Assembly (NCBI GenBank): GCA_963798795.1 | Contig: CAWCUZ010000002.1 | Coordinates: forward strand, 248,001-312,000 | Length of the DNA stretch: 64,000 bases | DNA from: CAWCUZ01 sp963798795 | Lineage (GTDB): Bacteria; Acidobacteriota; Vicinamibacteria; Vicinamibacterales; SCN-69-37 | Direction: 5' to 3' | Shown: piece after piece, positions 10,884 to 20,918 of the stretch | How the letters are laid out: every line of letters begins with the position of its first letter | Numbering within the stretch: position 1 is the first letter of the stretch | The notes under the pieces: generated by a model | Databases searched by the model: none | Told to the model about the DNA's origin: nothing | What the model saw: the letters and a program-made list of their open reading frames with translations, nothing else | Position numbers and translations under genes: made by a program

Positions 10884-10994
10884 TCGGGTCCCTCGGGTCC
10901 CTCGGGTCCGTCGGGTCCAACGAACGTTCTGTCGCGTGCCAGCATTTTCTTGATGCTGGCCAGCGCCAGTTCGTTCGACGGACCTGAGGGACCC
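10884..10994. repeat. 9-bp tandem array (TCGGGTCCC x4) forming one arm of an inverted repeat with a nested hairpin
   Basis: Four TCGGGTCC-plus-one-base units (10884-10919) begin three bases after the BNR stop codon. A second, inverted set (ACGGACCTGAGGGACCCGAT) ends near 10999. Between them is a perfect hairpin, GCCAGCAT...ATGCTGGC. The whole forms a long imperfect palindrome between two convergent genes and could serve as a bidirectional terminator, although it lacks a U-tract. Confidence 0.7.
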
Positions 10995-10997
10995 GAT

Positions 10998-11702
10998 CTA
11001 TTCCGCCGTCTGTCCCGGTTGAAGTTTGAGCACCTCGATGCGCGAACCGGCGAGGTGCTGTTCGAGCTGATCGGGCGTGCCGCGCAGCAGCGGGAACGTG
11101 CCCCAGTGCATCGGCACGACCTGCCGGACGCCGAGCCAGCGCGCCGCAATGGCCGCCAGTTCCGGCCCCATCGTGTAGTGATCGCCAATCGGCAGGAACG
11201 CAATTTCCGGCTTGTAGATCTCGGCGATGATTTTCATGTCGCCGAAAAGCCCGGTGTCGCCCGCGTAGTAGATCGTCGGCATGCCGGCGGCGTGGAGCAC
11301 GAACCCCGCCGCGCCGCCGAGATACATGATCCCGCCGTTCTCGAAACGACTCCCGCTGTGGATGGCCTGCGTCATCGTGACTCGGAGGCCCGCCAGTTCG
11401 ATCGTGCCGCCGATGCCGAAGTCGATGACGTCGTGCAACCCTTTCTCCGTCAGGTAGTGGCCTATCTCGTACAGGCACGCGACGGGCGCGCCGGTGGCGC
11501 GCGCGACGGCCGGCACATCCGACAGATGGTCGACGTGGCCGTGCGACACGAGGATGGCGTCGAGCGGGCGGAGCGCCTCGGGCCTGGCCATGGCGGCCGG
11601 CAGCGACGGCGTGCCGAGCCACGGGTCGAGGGCGACGCGCTTGCCGGCGGGGGTCTTCAGGATGAAGGCGGAATGGCCGAGCCAGGTAATCGACAGCGAC
11701 AT
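10998..11702 (-). CDS. Metal-dependent hydrolase, UPF0173 / metallo-beta-lactamase fold
   Basis: A 234-aa hydrolase of the UPF0173 (YtkL/UlaG-like) group; the substrate is unknown. The metal-binding motif HGHVDHLSD is present near residue 54, with further ligands in AIHSGSRFE, YYAGDTGLFGDM and MHWGTFP. The N-terminus ITWLGHSAFIL is the family hallmark. The ATG at 11702 is immediately preceded by an 8-bp tandem repeat, so there is no recognisable ribosome binding site. The gene is divergent from lipA. Confidence 0.88.
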   Translation of the reverse strand: MSLSITWLGHSAFILKTPAGKRVALDPWLGTPSLPAAMARPEALRPLDAILVSHGHVDHLSDVPAVARATGAPVACLYEIGHYLTEKGLHDVIDFGIGGTIELAGLRVTMTQAIHSGSRFENGGIMYLGGAAGFVLHAAGMPTIYYAGDTGLFGDMKIIAEIYKPEIAFLPIGDHYTMGPELAAIAARWLGVRQVVPMHWGTFPLLRGTPDQLEQHLAGSRIEVLKLQPGQTAE

Positions 11703-11757
11703 GGGATTCAGGGACTCAGGGATTCAAGGATTCAAGGATTCAAGGATTCAGGGACTT
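11703..11757. repeat. 8-bp tandem array (GGGATTCA/AGGATTCA), about 7 units
   Basis: Units GGGATTCA, GGGACTCA and AGGATTCA are repeated in register from the base next to the hydrolase ATG to near 11757, in the divergent gap before lipA. The array would form the 5' leader or promoter of the hydrolase gene. Confidence 0.8.
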
Positions 11758-11802
11758 GATGATTTCGACCGTGAGCGCTGATTGCCCGATACTATAACCA
11801 GA

Positions 11803-12726
11803 ATGAGCGGGATTGCGCCGCTGCAGTTCATCCGGGGACGCCGCGTCAAGGACACGGTGCTCGCGCGCGAGCCGAAGCCTGCGTGGCTGAAGGTCCGGGC
11901 GCCGGGCTCGCCCAACTACCTGCGCCTGCGCGGCCTGATGCGCGCGCGGAAGCTGCACACGGTCTGCGAAGAAGCGCACTGCCCCAACATCGGCGAGTGC
12001 TGGCACCACGGCACGGCCACGTTCATGATCATGGGCGACGTGTGCACGCGGGCGTGCGGCTACTGCAACGTCACGCACGGAGCGCCCGGCGCCCTCGACC
12101 CGCACGAGCCGGACCAGCTCGCCGAGGCGGTCGCCGACCTCGAGCTCGCCTACGTCGTCGTGACGTCGGTCGACCGGGACGACCTGCCGGATTTCGGCGC
12201 CGGCGCCTTCGCCGCGACGATCCGCGCCGTGCATGCGCGACGCCCGGAGTGTCGGGTCGAGGTCCTCATTCCGGATTTCCAGGGACGTGACGCACCGCTG
12301 CGCACCGTCCTCGACGCCGGACCCGACATCCTGAACCACAACACCGAGACGGTGCCGCGGCTCTATCGCCAGGCGCGACCCGGCGGCCGGTATCCACGCG
12401 CGGTCGAGCTGCTCGACCGCGCCCGGCGCTGGACGCCGTCGATTCCGACCAAGACCGGCCTGATGGTGGGCCTCGGCGAGACGATGGACGAGATCGTCGA
12501 GGTCCTGCGCGATCTGCGGCGCGTCGATTGCCAGATCCTGACGGTCGGCCAGTATCTGCGGCCGTCGCTCGCCCATCTGCCGATGGCGCGCTACTACACG
12601 CCCGACGAATTCGCCAGCATCAAGCGGATCGCCCTGGACCTCGGATTCGGGCACGTCGAAGCCGGTCCGCTGGTGCGCAGCTCGTACCACGCGCACGAAC
12701 AAGCCGACGCCTACGCCGGGCGCTGA
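11803..12726 (+). CDS. lipA: Lipoyl synthase (radical SAM)
   Basis: Inserts two sulfurs into protein-bound octanoyl groups to make lipoyl cofactors, for example on the E2 encoded at 54041-55414. It has 307 aa. Both iron-sulfur clusters are visible: auxiliary C55-x4-C60-x5-C66 (CEEAHCPNIGEC) and radical-SAM C81-x3-C85-x2-C88 (CTRACGYC). The C-terminal RSSYHA motif, whose Ser ligates the auxiliary cluster, is intact. The ATG at 11803 is preferred over the in-frame TTG at 11782. A TACTAT box only 7 bases upstream of the ATG hints at a nearly leaderless transcript. No octanoyltransferase gene (lipB) lies nearby. Confidence 0.95.
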   Translation: MSGIAPLQFIRGRRVKDTVLAREPKPAWLKVRAPGSPNYLRLRGLMRARKLHTVCEEAHCPNIGECWHHGTATFMIMGDVCTRACGYCNVTHGAPGALDPHEPDQLAEAVADLELAYVVVTSVDRDDLPDFGAGAFAATIRAVHARRPECRVEVLIPDFQGRDAPLRTVLDAGPDILNHNTETVPRLYRQARPGGRYPRAVELLDRARRWTPSIPTKTGLMVGLGETMDEIVEVLRDLRRVDCQILTVGQYLRPSLAHLPMARYYTPDEFASIKRIALDLGFGHVEAGPLVRSSYHAHEQADAYAGR

Positions 12727-12763
12727 AGCCGGCGCGCACGGCAGAATCGCCCCTCGCCCGGCG

Positions 12764-14282
12764 GTGTCTAACCCCGACGGCCTCGCCATGTCCAACCCGC
12801 CGGGAGTCGTCTCCAGGCCAGCTCAGATCCGGCTGCTGGTGCGCGTGTTTCTCGACCGGCTGTTCGAGAACGGCTTCTCCTCGGGCCGGACGGATCTGCG
12901 AGCCGGGCTCCTGTGGCTGATTGCCGCGCTCGGCACCCCGGGCATCGTCCTGCCGCTCTATCAGCAGTTCCACTGGAACGCTCTGCTCTGGGGCGCCCAC
13001 GCCTGAGTCGGGTGCTGGAGTACGCGCTGTTCGACAAGGCCATGTACCTGATGCTGACCTTCGCCGCGATCGGACTGCTGAGCGCCTTCATCTGGAGCAC
13101 GCTGCTGATCGATCGGCGCGATGCCATCGTGCTCGGCGCGATGCCTGTGACGCCGAGAGCGATTCTGGGAGGCAAGCTGCTCGCCCTCGCGATCTACGCC
13201 GGCATGGTGAGCGTCGGGATGCACAGCGCCGCGGCGGTGCTGTACGGCGGCTGCCTGGGCGCCCTGATCGGACCGGCCGCGATCGTTCGGATGACAGGCG
13301 CGCACTTCCTCGCTTCGTCGGCGCTGAGTCTATTCGTGTTCGCGAGCGCCCACACGTCGATCGTGGCGCTCGGCGCGGCGGTCGCCCTGGCCGCGGTGGG
13401 CTACCCGATCGCCTGCCGCCGCGTGCGCCGCGCTGCGGTGGACGGCGGCGGACCGACTCCGGTACTGGACGCAGCGACTCGGTGAGCGGCTCACCCGGAT
13501 GCTGACGCGGACGACATCACGACGCGCGGCCCTGCAGTTCCTCCTCGCCACGTTGGGGCGCGTCTCGCGCCACCGGCTCATGCTGTCGCTGGCGGCCGGC
13601 TGCGCGCTCGCCCTGGCCGCGCCGGTCGCCGTGGCATGGGCGCCGCGCGTCCCGGCTCACATGCCGACGACACCGTCAGCCTCGCTGGTGGCCGCTCCCC
13701 TGCTGGCGATCTTCGTGCTGATCACGGGCGTGCGCATGACGGTCGCGGTTCCAGCGGACCTGACGGCCGCGTGGATGTTCGCGGCCTCACCCCTGCCGCC
13801 GCTGGCCGGTCGCCAGGCTGTCCGGCGAACCCTCGCGGTTGTCGTCGTGGCTCCGATCCTGCTCACGGCCGGCGCGCTGTGGATAGCGTGGTGGGGCATC
13901 AGCGCGGGCATGATGCTCCTGGCGGCCAACGCCGCCACCTCGGGCATCGTGATCGACGCTCAGAATCTGGGGATTCGCGGACACGCCCTGCACCCGCGCG
14001 CTCGCGGCCGGCGAAGCCAGCGTCCAGACACGCTGGCCGCTGTACGCGCTCGGGCTGCTGCTATATTGCGTCGGCATGCCCTGGCTTCAGTTGATCGCCC
14101 GCGCGTATGCGGGCGGCATGGTCATCGTCATCGCGGCCTCGGCGGCGCTGGGGTGGTGGGTGCGCCGGGCGTCGGACGAGGCCGCCCGAGTCAACGCCCT
14201 CACGGGCAACGAACGCGGCCTGCAGATCCTCGGCCTCATCGGGGTCCCGCCCGCCCGCGATCGTCGCCGCACCGGAGCTTGA
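12764..14282 (+). pseudogene. ABC transporter permease, broken by three frameshifts
   Basis: A hydrophobic protein of about 500 aa is spread over three frames. MSNPPGVVSRPAQIRLLVRV to WGAHA comes first, then SRVLEYALFDKAMYLMLTFA to about 13460, then LGERLTRMLTRTTSRRAALQ to about 13975, then CTRALAAGEASVQTRWPLYA to the stop at 14282. Each junction restores homology-like membrane sequence, so three indels (near 13005, 13465 and 13980) explain the breaks. It ends three bases before the ATP-binding protein gene and must be its membrane partner. The start is uncertain: GTG at 12764 or ATG at 12788, neither with a good ribosome binding site. Confidence 0.7.
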
Positions 14283-14285
14283 CCC

Positions 14286-15050
14286 ATGCTCGATGTGCGA
14301 GACGTCACCAGGCGATATGGCGCCCTCACGGCGGTCAACCACGTCAGCTTTTCGATCCGGCCCGGTGAGGTGCTGGGCTATCTGGGGCCGAATGGATCCG
14401 GAAAATCGACGACCGTGAAAATGATCGTCGGCCTGCTAGCGCCCACTGGCGGTCACATCCTGTTCGAGGGCCAGGACATCCAGGAGGATCTCGTCGCCTA
14501 CAAGGCGCAGGTCGGGTACGTGCCGGAAGAGGCCGAGGTGTACACGTACCTGACCGCACCTGAGTACCTGCGGCTGACGGGACGACTGCGGGGGCTCGCG
14601 GCGGACCGGCTCGAGCAGAAGATTGCTCGCTTCCTGGCCCTGTTCGGGCTGGACACTGATTATCATGCGCCGCTCTCGTCGTTCTCGAAGGGGATGCGGC
14701 AGAAGGTGCTGCTCTCGGCTGCCCTGCTCCACAACCCGCGAGTGCTCGTCCTGGACGAGCCGGCATCGGGCCTGGACGTGTCGACGGCGCTGGTGCTGCG
14801 GACCGTCGTGCGCGCGCTGGCCGCCGAGGGGCGCGTCGTGTTCTACAGCTCGCATGAGCTGGAAACCATCGAGAAGATCAGCTCGCGGGTGATCATTCTG
14901 CGATCCGGCCAGGTAGTGGCGGACGATTCGGCCGCGCGGCTGCGCGAGCTGATGCGCGCGCCGTCGCTCGAGGATGTGTTCTCGCAACTCGCCGTCCGCG
15001 AGGATCTCGAGGCGATGGCGAGCGCCCTGGTCGATGCCACGACGTGGTGA
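14286..15050 (+). CDS. ABC transporter ATP-binding protein
   Basis: ATPase subunit (254 aa) that powers the adjacent permease, probably an ABC-2-type exporter; the substrate is unknown. Walker A is GPNGSGKSTT (about residues 35-44), the signature is SSFSKGMRQKV, Walker B is VLVLDEPASGLD and the switch His is in YSSHELETIE. The gene follows the permease stop by three bases, indicating one transcription unit. Unlike the permease it has no frame disruption. Confidence 0.93.
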   Translation: MLDVRDVTRRYGALTAVNHVSFSIRPGEVLGYLGPNGSGKSTTVKMIVGLLAPTGGHILFEGQDIQEDLVAYKAQVGYVPEEAEVYTYLTAPEYLRLTGRLRGLAADRLEQKIARFLALFGLDTDYHAPLSSFSKGMRQKVLLSAALLHNPRVLVLDEPASGLDVSTALVLRTVVRALAAEGRVVFYSSHELETIEKISSRVIILRSGQVVADDSAARLRELMRAPSLEDVFSQLAVREDLEAMASALVDATTW

Positions 15051-15081
15051 GCGTCGCGGGGTCGCCGGTTCCGGATCGCGG

Positions 15082-15850
15082 ATGCGCTCGCTGGCCGCGG
15101 TCAGGCGGGACATCATCGGCTGCGAATCCTGCCCGCGGCTGCGGCGCCACTGCGAGCGGGTCGCGCGCGAGAAGCGCGCCGCCTTCCAGAGCGAGCGGGT
15201 ACTGGGGGAGGCCGGTGCCGGGGTTCGGGGACCCGCGCGCGCGCCTCGTGCTGGTCGGCCTCGCGCCTGCAGCCCACGGCGCCAATCGGACCGGTCGCAT
15301 CTTTACCGGCGATGGCGCCGGCGGCTCAGGCGACTTCCTGATGGCCGCGCTCCACGCCCACGGACTGGCCAATCACCCGTTCTCGCGCGGCCGCCACGAC
15401 GGGCTCGCGCTGAAGGACGTCTGGATTGCGGCAGCCGTGCGCTGCGCCCCGCCCGGCAACCGGCCGACGCCGGGCGAAATCGCCACGTGCCACCGGCACC
15501 TGCGCGCCGAGGTCGACGCGCTGCCGCGAGCGCGCGTGCTGCTGGCGCTGGGACGCATCGCCTTCGACGCCTGCTGGCGGCTCATCGCGGAGCGCCACCA
15601 GGCGCGACTTCGGCAGTCGGGGGCCTGGCCCCGTGCGCGCCCGCAATTTGCGCACGGCGCCGTGGTCCGTCTGCCCGGCGCGCCCATGCTGATCGCCTCC
15701 TACCACCCGAGCCGGCAGAACACGCACACCGGCCGGCTGACGCCAGCGATGCTGCAGCAAGCGATCGGCAGGGGGACGGGAGAGTTTTCCACAGCAACGG
15801 GCCGATCGAGGACAGGGCCGCTGAGGGGGTCAGACCGGGGGCAAACCTGA
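15082..15850 (+). CDS. Family-5 (UdgB-like) uracil-DNA glycosylase with one frameshift
   Basis: Removes uracil and some other damaged bases from DNA to start base-excision repair. The N-terminal iron-sulfur ligand region (CESCPRLRRHCERVARE) is in one frame from the ATG at 15082. After an indel near 15205 the rest, GFGDPRARLVLVGLAPAAHG, reads in another. Motif A (GLAPAAHGANRTGR), FTGDGAGGSGDFL and the distal motif ASYHPSRQNTHTGRLTP identify family 5. The natural protein should end soon after LTPAMLQQAI. Here the last 27 residues, including GTGEFSTATGRS, are translated from the inverted repeat at 15772-15932. Confidence 0.85.
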
Positions 15851-15932
15851 GACTTGCCCCCGGTCCGACCCCGATCAGCGGCCGTCCTCCGTCCCCGATC
15901 GGCCCGTTGCTGTGGAAAACTCTCCCGTCCCC
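15772..15932. repeat. 161-bp inverted repeat between convergent genes (REP/MITE-like)
   Basis: The outer 37-bp arms (15772-15808 and 15896-15932) are perfect inverted copies, beginning GGGGACGGGAGAGTTTTCC. Inner arms (GGCCGCTGA and GGGGTCxGACCGGGGGCAA) continue the symmetry with small indels to a 9-base centre (ACCTGAGAC). The element reaches into the 3' ends of both flanking genes and supplies their stop codons. No transposase is encoded, so a non-autonomous palindromic element is likely. Confidence 0.9.
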
Positions 15933-16420
15933 ACCCGTTGCGCCAGAGCCGCCTGATACCGCTCGATCGTCGCCGTCTGCGACATGAATTTCGACACGAG
16001 GCGGAAAATCGGGTTGTAGACTTCGCCGTCCTCCGTGATCGTCAGCGACGTCAGGCCGTTCTCGGTGCCCAGGTCGTACGTCCAGGTCCCGCCGAACGGC
16101 AGACGGTCGTCGATGCGCACGACGAAGCGGCGCGGCGGGACCGATTCCAGGACGCGGTAGGTCACGCCGCCGTGAGGGCCGGTCTCGCGAAAGCGTCGTC
16201 CCTGGCCGTCGTCGGGTAGAAGCTCGACGGAACGGACCTCCCCACGCCACTCCGGATACCGCGCGACGTCGGCGATTGCCGCGAACACGGCCGCAGGTGG
16301 TGCCGAATAGGTCGCGCGCCGCGAGGCATGGTGGCCCCGGGGCAGCAGCGCGCCGACGAGGGCCGCCACCGCGACAAGGCCGACGATGGCCAGGACCGCA
16401 TACACCAACCACCTGATCAC
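15875..16420 (-). CDS. Membrane-anchored SRPBCC (START/polyketide-cyclase-like) protein
   Basis: 181 aa. One N-terminal transmembrane helix (WLVYAVLAIVGLVAVAALVGA) is followed by an SRPBCC lipid- or ligand-binding fold: TYSAPPAAVFAAIADVARYP, RFRETGPHGGVTYRVLES, GGTWTYDLGTENGLTSLTIT. The ligand is unknown. The start is a GTG at 16420 overlapping the MarR stop (GTGA), so the pair is co-translated and the regulator probably senses something related. The last residues, GTGEFSTATGRSGTEDGR, come from the inverted repeat and match the tail of the convergent glycosylase. Confidence 0.85.
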   Translation of the reverse strand: MIRWLVYAVLAIVGLVAVAALVGALLPRGHHASRRATYSAPPAAVFAAIADVARYPEWRGEVRSVELLPDDGQGRRFRETGPHGGVTYRVLESVPPRRFVVRIDDRLPFGGTWTYDLGTENGLTSLTITEDGEVYNPIFRLVSKFMSQTATIERYQAALAQRVGTGEFSTATGRSGTEDGR

Positions 16421-16866
16421 GAGCGTTCCTCGCGAGTCCCCATGTTTCGGCAGGCGCGAGCCAGGATCGTCAGGGCTTCGCAGACGCGATGACGATCATC
16501 TGGCGCCATTCGCCGGAGGACGAGTTTCACACGCGCGGTCTCGAGCACGGAACCGGACCGAACCGCCGCGATGCCTCGAGCCGTGAGCAGGAGCCCCACC
16601 CGCCGGCGGTCCCGCCGGCCGGGCGCGGTGGTTTTGATCACGCATCCGAGCTCCACGAGCGCGGACAGCGCCTCCGACAAGGTGGACGGCGCCAGGTCCA
16701 TGTGCCGGGCCAGTTCCGAGAGCGTCAGGGCAACGCGCCGGTCGAGGTGCACGAGGATTTCGAGGTCGCGCACCGACAGACCGGCTTCGTTCGATCGCCG
16801 GCGCTGGTGGCGCGTGTGACAGGCGTAGTAGACCTGCGGATAGGCGAACTGGACTGCGGCGGTCAT
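16417..16866 (-). CDS. MarR-family winged-helix transcriptional regulator
   Basis: 149 aa from the ATG at 16866 (MTAAVQFAYPQVYYACHTRH); GTG at 16881 and TTG at 16888 are in-frame alternatives. The winged helix reads SELARHMDLAPSTLSEALSALVELGCV, followed by the wing motif GRRDRRRVGLLLTARG. It heads a two-gene operon with the SRPBCC protein and is divergent from a secreted protein at 16964. The intergenic TTCG-N6-CGAA (16911-16924) is a weak candidate binding site. Confidence 0.88.
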   Translation of the reverse strand: MTAAVQFAYPQVYYACHTRHQRRRSNEAGLSVRDLEILVHLDRRVALTLSELARHMDLAPSTLSEALSALVELGCVIKTTAPGRRDRRRVGLLLTARGIAAVRSGSVLETARVKLVLRRMAPDDRHRVCEALTILARACRNMGTREERS

Positions 16867-16963
16867 GTCGTCGAGGGTCACGAGCGCCAAATCTACCGGC
16901 CCGTCGATGTTTCGTCAAAGCGAAGCATCACGGCCACGTTACAGTAGGAGGCGTCTACCGCTG

Positions 16964-19061
16964 ATGGAGGTGCGCGTGCGGTTCCACGCCCGGACCGTGC
17001 CGGGGTCGCTCATCCTGATGCTGGCCAGCGCGCTGGCGACCCCGCGCGCGCATACGCCGCAGCCGGCCAGCGTGGTGACGGGAGTACGGGCACTGGGATC
17101 ACCGGCGCCCTCGCAGGCGGCAGCCGTTCAGGGCACGGGCGTCATCATCGGTCAGGTCGTCGACGCCGGGGGTGGGTCGCCGATTGCCGGCGCGATCGTG
17201 ACGCTTCAAGGTCGTTCCCCCGGACCGTTGCCGCCCGCTCCGGGGCGAGGCGGGCCACCGCCCAGCCTCCCGCCGGCGGGCGCCCTGACCGCGACCGCGG
17301 GACGCGCCGCGGTCGCAGCCGGTCCGCAGCGGGCCATGACGGATCCGCAAGGCCGATTCGTCTTCCAGCAACTGCCGAAAGGGGCATATTCGTTCAGCGT
17401 CAGCCTGGCGGGCTACGTCGGCGGCGGCTACGAACAACGCAATCCGACCGGCGGTTCGAGCCAGCTGACGCTCGAAACCGACGAGAAGCTCGCCGGCATC
17501 GTGCTGCGCATGTGGAAGCTGGCCGCTGTGGAAGGCAGCGTCACCGACGAGACCGGCGACCCGCTGGTCGGCATCGAAGTCCTCGCGGTGCGCCGAACGA
17601 TCGTGGGTGGCCGACCGAGCTACGTGCCGGGCCGTACCGCCCAGACCGACGACCGCGGCCGGTATCGCCTGTCCTCTCTCCTTCCAGGCGAGTACCTCGT
17701 GCTCGTGCCGGCCTCCATGGCCACGGTGCCGACCTCAGTGAACGACGCCTACCTTCAGGCGAGCACCGGCGGCGTGACGCCTGAGCTGATGCGGGAGATC
17801 TCGAGCTACGGCGTCCTGCCTTCCATCGGGTCGAGCGGAGTGCTCGTGGGCGACATGCTGATCCCGAGCACGGGGACGAACGCGCGGAACCTGCTCATTC
17901 CGCCACCGCAGCAGGGGCCGGTGTTCGAGTACCAGACCCTCTTCTATCCCTCGACGACGAGCGCGTCGGAAGCCTCGGTGCTGCCCCTCGCGTCCGGCGA
18001 GGAACGCACCGGCTGCGATCTGCAGTTGAGGCCGGTGGCGACGTTCAGCGTGAGCGGCACGATCAGCGGCCCCGACGGGCCCATGGCCCGCGCCGGGCTG
18101 CGGTTGCTGCCGGGATTCGCTGCCAGCCTGGCCATGGACAACGGATTCGAAACCGCGACCACGATCAGCGATGCCGCCGGGTCGTTCACATTTCTCGGCG
18201 TTCCGCCCGGGTCGTACACGCTGAAAGTCACGCGCATGCCCCGGGTTCAGCCGCTCGTCTCGCGGGTCGTGACCAGCGATGGCACCGGGCGCACAACCGT
18301 GCAGATCACGTCGCAGGCCGTCACCGCACAGCCGACCGAACCGGTGCTGTGGGCCGAACAGGCCGTATCGGTCGGCAACGCGGACGTGAATGGCATCGCC
18401 CTGATGCTGCGCGAAGGGCTCCGGGTGTCGGGGCGCGTGCAGTTCAGCGGAGCGGCGCCGCTCCCGACGCCGCAGGCCCTGGCCCGCGTGTCGGTGTCGC
18501 TGACGCCCGTCGACGGACGGCTGCCCAACAGCCCCGCGGCCGTTCACGTGACCGCGAACGGCGAGTTCACCACCGGTCAGTATCCGCCGGGCCGGTACCT
18601 GATCGGCGCCGGCCCACCCGGCGTGCCCTGGCATCTGGCCTCCGCGACAATCGGCGGGCGTGACGTCTCGAGCTCGGCCCTGCAGCTCGACGAGGACGTT
18701 TCGGGAGTCCTGCTGTCGTTCACCGACCGGCAGACGTCGATTGCGGGCACCGTCCGAAATCCGTCCGGCGCCACCGATACGACAGCGACCGTCGTCATCT
18801 TCCCGTCCGACTACCGCCAGTGGATCGAGGCCGGCATGTCGAACCGGCGCACGCGGATCGACCGCGCCTCGACCACGGGCGCGTTTTCGAATCCTCAACC
18901 TGCCGGCGGGCGACTACCGGATCGTGGCCGTCTCGGAGGATGCGATCGCCGACGCGCGAGACCTCCCGTTCTACGAGGCACTCGCCCGCTCCGCCACACC
19001 CGTGACGCTGGCCGACGGCGAGCAGCGGACGATGGACCTGCTGGTGGCGACCATCCGATGA
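16964..19061 (+). CDS. Secreted carboxypeptidase-regulatory-like (beta-sandwich) protein, one frameshift
   Basis: A protein of about 699 aa with a signal peptide (RTVPGSLILMLASALATPRA) and several CarboxypepD_reg/Ig-like repeats, for example DPQGRFVFQQLPKGAYSFSV, TDDRGRYRLSSLLPGEYLVL and DAAGSFTFLGVPPGSYTLKV. There is no catalytic domain, so it probably acts as a surface or binding protein. An indel near 18890 moves the last repeat (RILNLPAGDYRIVAV) to another frame ending at 19061. The start is ATG 16964, or GTG 16976, which has GGAGG close upstream. The stop overlaps the next gene as ATGA, so the two are an operon of paralogues. Confidence 0.8.
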
Positions 19062-20918
19062 CTCGCGCGCGCCCGGCAGCGGCGATCCTCATGGTCGGCT
19101 GGACCGCGACCTTCGCGATCGGCTGGAACGCGACGATGGCCGCACGGCAGGCCCGCGACCCGACGTCGCAGCCGACGATCGGAACTTCGGCCCTGTCTGG
19201 AACAGTGGTCTCCACCGACGCGGCGGCCACTCCGATTCGCCGGGCGCAAGTGATGGTGTCGGGCGGCCAACTCCGACCGGCGCGCGTCGCGGTCACGGAT
19301 GACCAGGGTCGATTCGAACTGGCCGGGCTGCCGGCGGGTCGCGTCAGCGTGCGAGTCACCAAACCGGCCTACCTGACCTCGTACTACGGGGCGCGGAGGC
19401 CGTGGCAGGGTCCCGGCCAGTCCGTGGCGCTGACGGAGGGCGCACGCGAGGCGATCGCGATCCCACTGGCGCGCGGCGCTGTGCTGGCCGGCAAGACCCG
19501 TGACCCGACCGGCCGCCCGGCCGTGGGTGCGCGCGTGCTGGCGATGCAGTACCCGATCGAGCGGTGGACGCCGCATTCTGACCACCGCCGGACCGTCCGC
19601 CCTGACGGATGACCGCGGCGCGTTCCGGATCTTCGGTCTTCCGCCCGGCGAATATCTGCTCGGCGTTGCCATGACGGGCACACCGTTCGACGTTCACCTG
19701 ACGAGCGCCAGGGACGTGGATCGGGCGCTGGATGACATCCAGCGGGCCCGCCAGCCCGGCGCATCGCCGGTGGCGGCGCCATCCGCGAGCGAACCCACCG
19801 TCGGACTGGCGGCGGTGTTCTATCCCGGGGTCGTCGATCCGGATGCCGCACAGCACATCACGCTGGGCCTCGCCGAGGAGCGCGACGGATTCGACATCCA
19901 GCTGCAGCTCGTCCCGACGGCGCATGTGGAGGGGACGATCGTCTCGCCGACGGGTCGATTTCCCGCCAGGATGACGGTGAGCCTGGTGCCATCCTCCGCG
20001 ACGGCCGGTACGCCGCTGCGGTCGGGCTCGCTCTCGGCACGGGTCACACCGGACGGCAGTTTCGTTTTCAACAGCGTGGAGCCGGGGCAATACACCCTCT
20101 CGGCGCGCGCGTCCACCGTGTCCACACCTGACCCGCCGCCTCCGGCTCGACCCGGTGGTCCACCTCAGGCGCCGGCGCGCATCGTGACCGCGCTCGAACT
20201 CTGGGCGACGGCCGATGTGACCGTCAGGGGTCAGGACATCAAGGGCATCGTCCTCCAGCTCCAGCCAGGCATGACGATCGACGGTCGCGTGGCGTTCGAC
20301 GGCGAGCTGCCGCCCCCAGACGACTTGAGCCGCATGCGGGTCACGTTGGCCCCTCTGGCCTCGGGTAACGTCGCGCCGAGCGTCCCGACGACGGAGAGCC
20401 ATCGCGACGGAACATTTCACGCGAGCGGCGTCATGCCCGGCCAGTACCGCGTGGCCACCCTCGCACCGCGCGGCTGGTATCTGCGTTCGGCGCTGCTCGG
20501 CGGACGCGATGTGCTGGACACCGGTCTGGACGTCTCCGCCGGGCAGAACATCGCCGGGCTCGTCCTGCACTATTCCGACCGGACGACGACGCTCACCGGC
20601 ACGATCGCCGATGCACTCGGCCGCCCGGCGCCGGACTACTTCCTGTTCGCGTTCTCGACGGATCGCTCCGCATGGAGCCCGCCGTCGCGCCGGGTGTCGA
20701 GCCTGGTGCGGCCAAGGCCGGACGGCCGATACGAGATCATCAACCTGCCGCCCGGCGAGTACTACCTCTGCGCCATCGAAGACATCCAGAACCTGGACCG
20801 GTACGACCCGCAGGTGCTCGAGTCGCTCACGACCGCGTCGGTCAAGGTGACGCTGGCGGAGGGCGGGACAACACGGCAGAACGTTCGGCTGGCCGGCGGC
20901 GGCCGGCCGTTTCCATGA
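19058..20918 (+). CDS. Second secreted carboxypeptidase-regulatory-like protein, one frameshift
   Basis: Paralogue-type protein of about 619 aa, translationally coupled to the gene before it. A signal peptide (AAAILMVGWTATFAIGWNAT) precedes a VSGTVVS-type beta-sandwich with TDDQGRFELAGLPAGRVSVR. After an indel near 19585 the frame changes and continues TDDRGAFRIFGLPPGEYLLG, through more repeats, to the stop at 20918. The last 77 bases overlap the convergent VWA gene. The function beyond surface location is unknown. Confidence 0.8.

Noticed and set aside
13140..14280. Two or three separate small membrane protein genes
   Set aside because: Hydrophobic sequence continues across each break in a shifted frame, matching one ABC permease rather than independent genes.
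15772..15932. Rho-independent terminator only
   Set aside because: The arms are far longer than a terminator needs, extend into both coding regions and lack a U-tract; a repeat element fits better.
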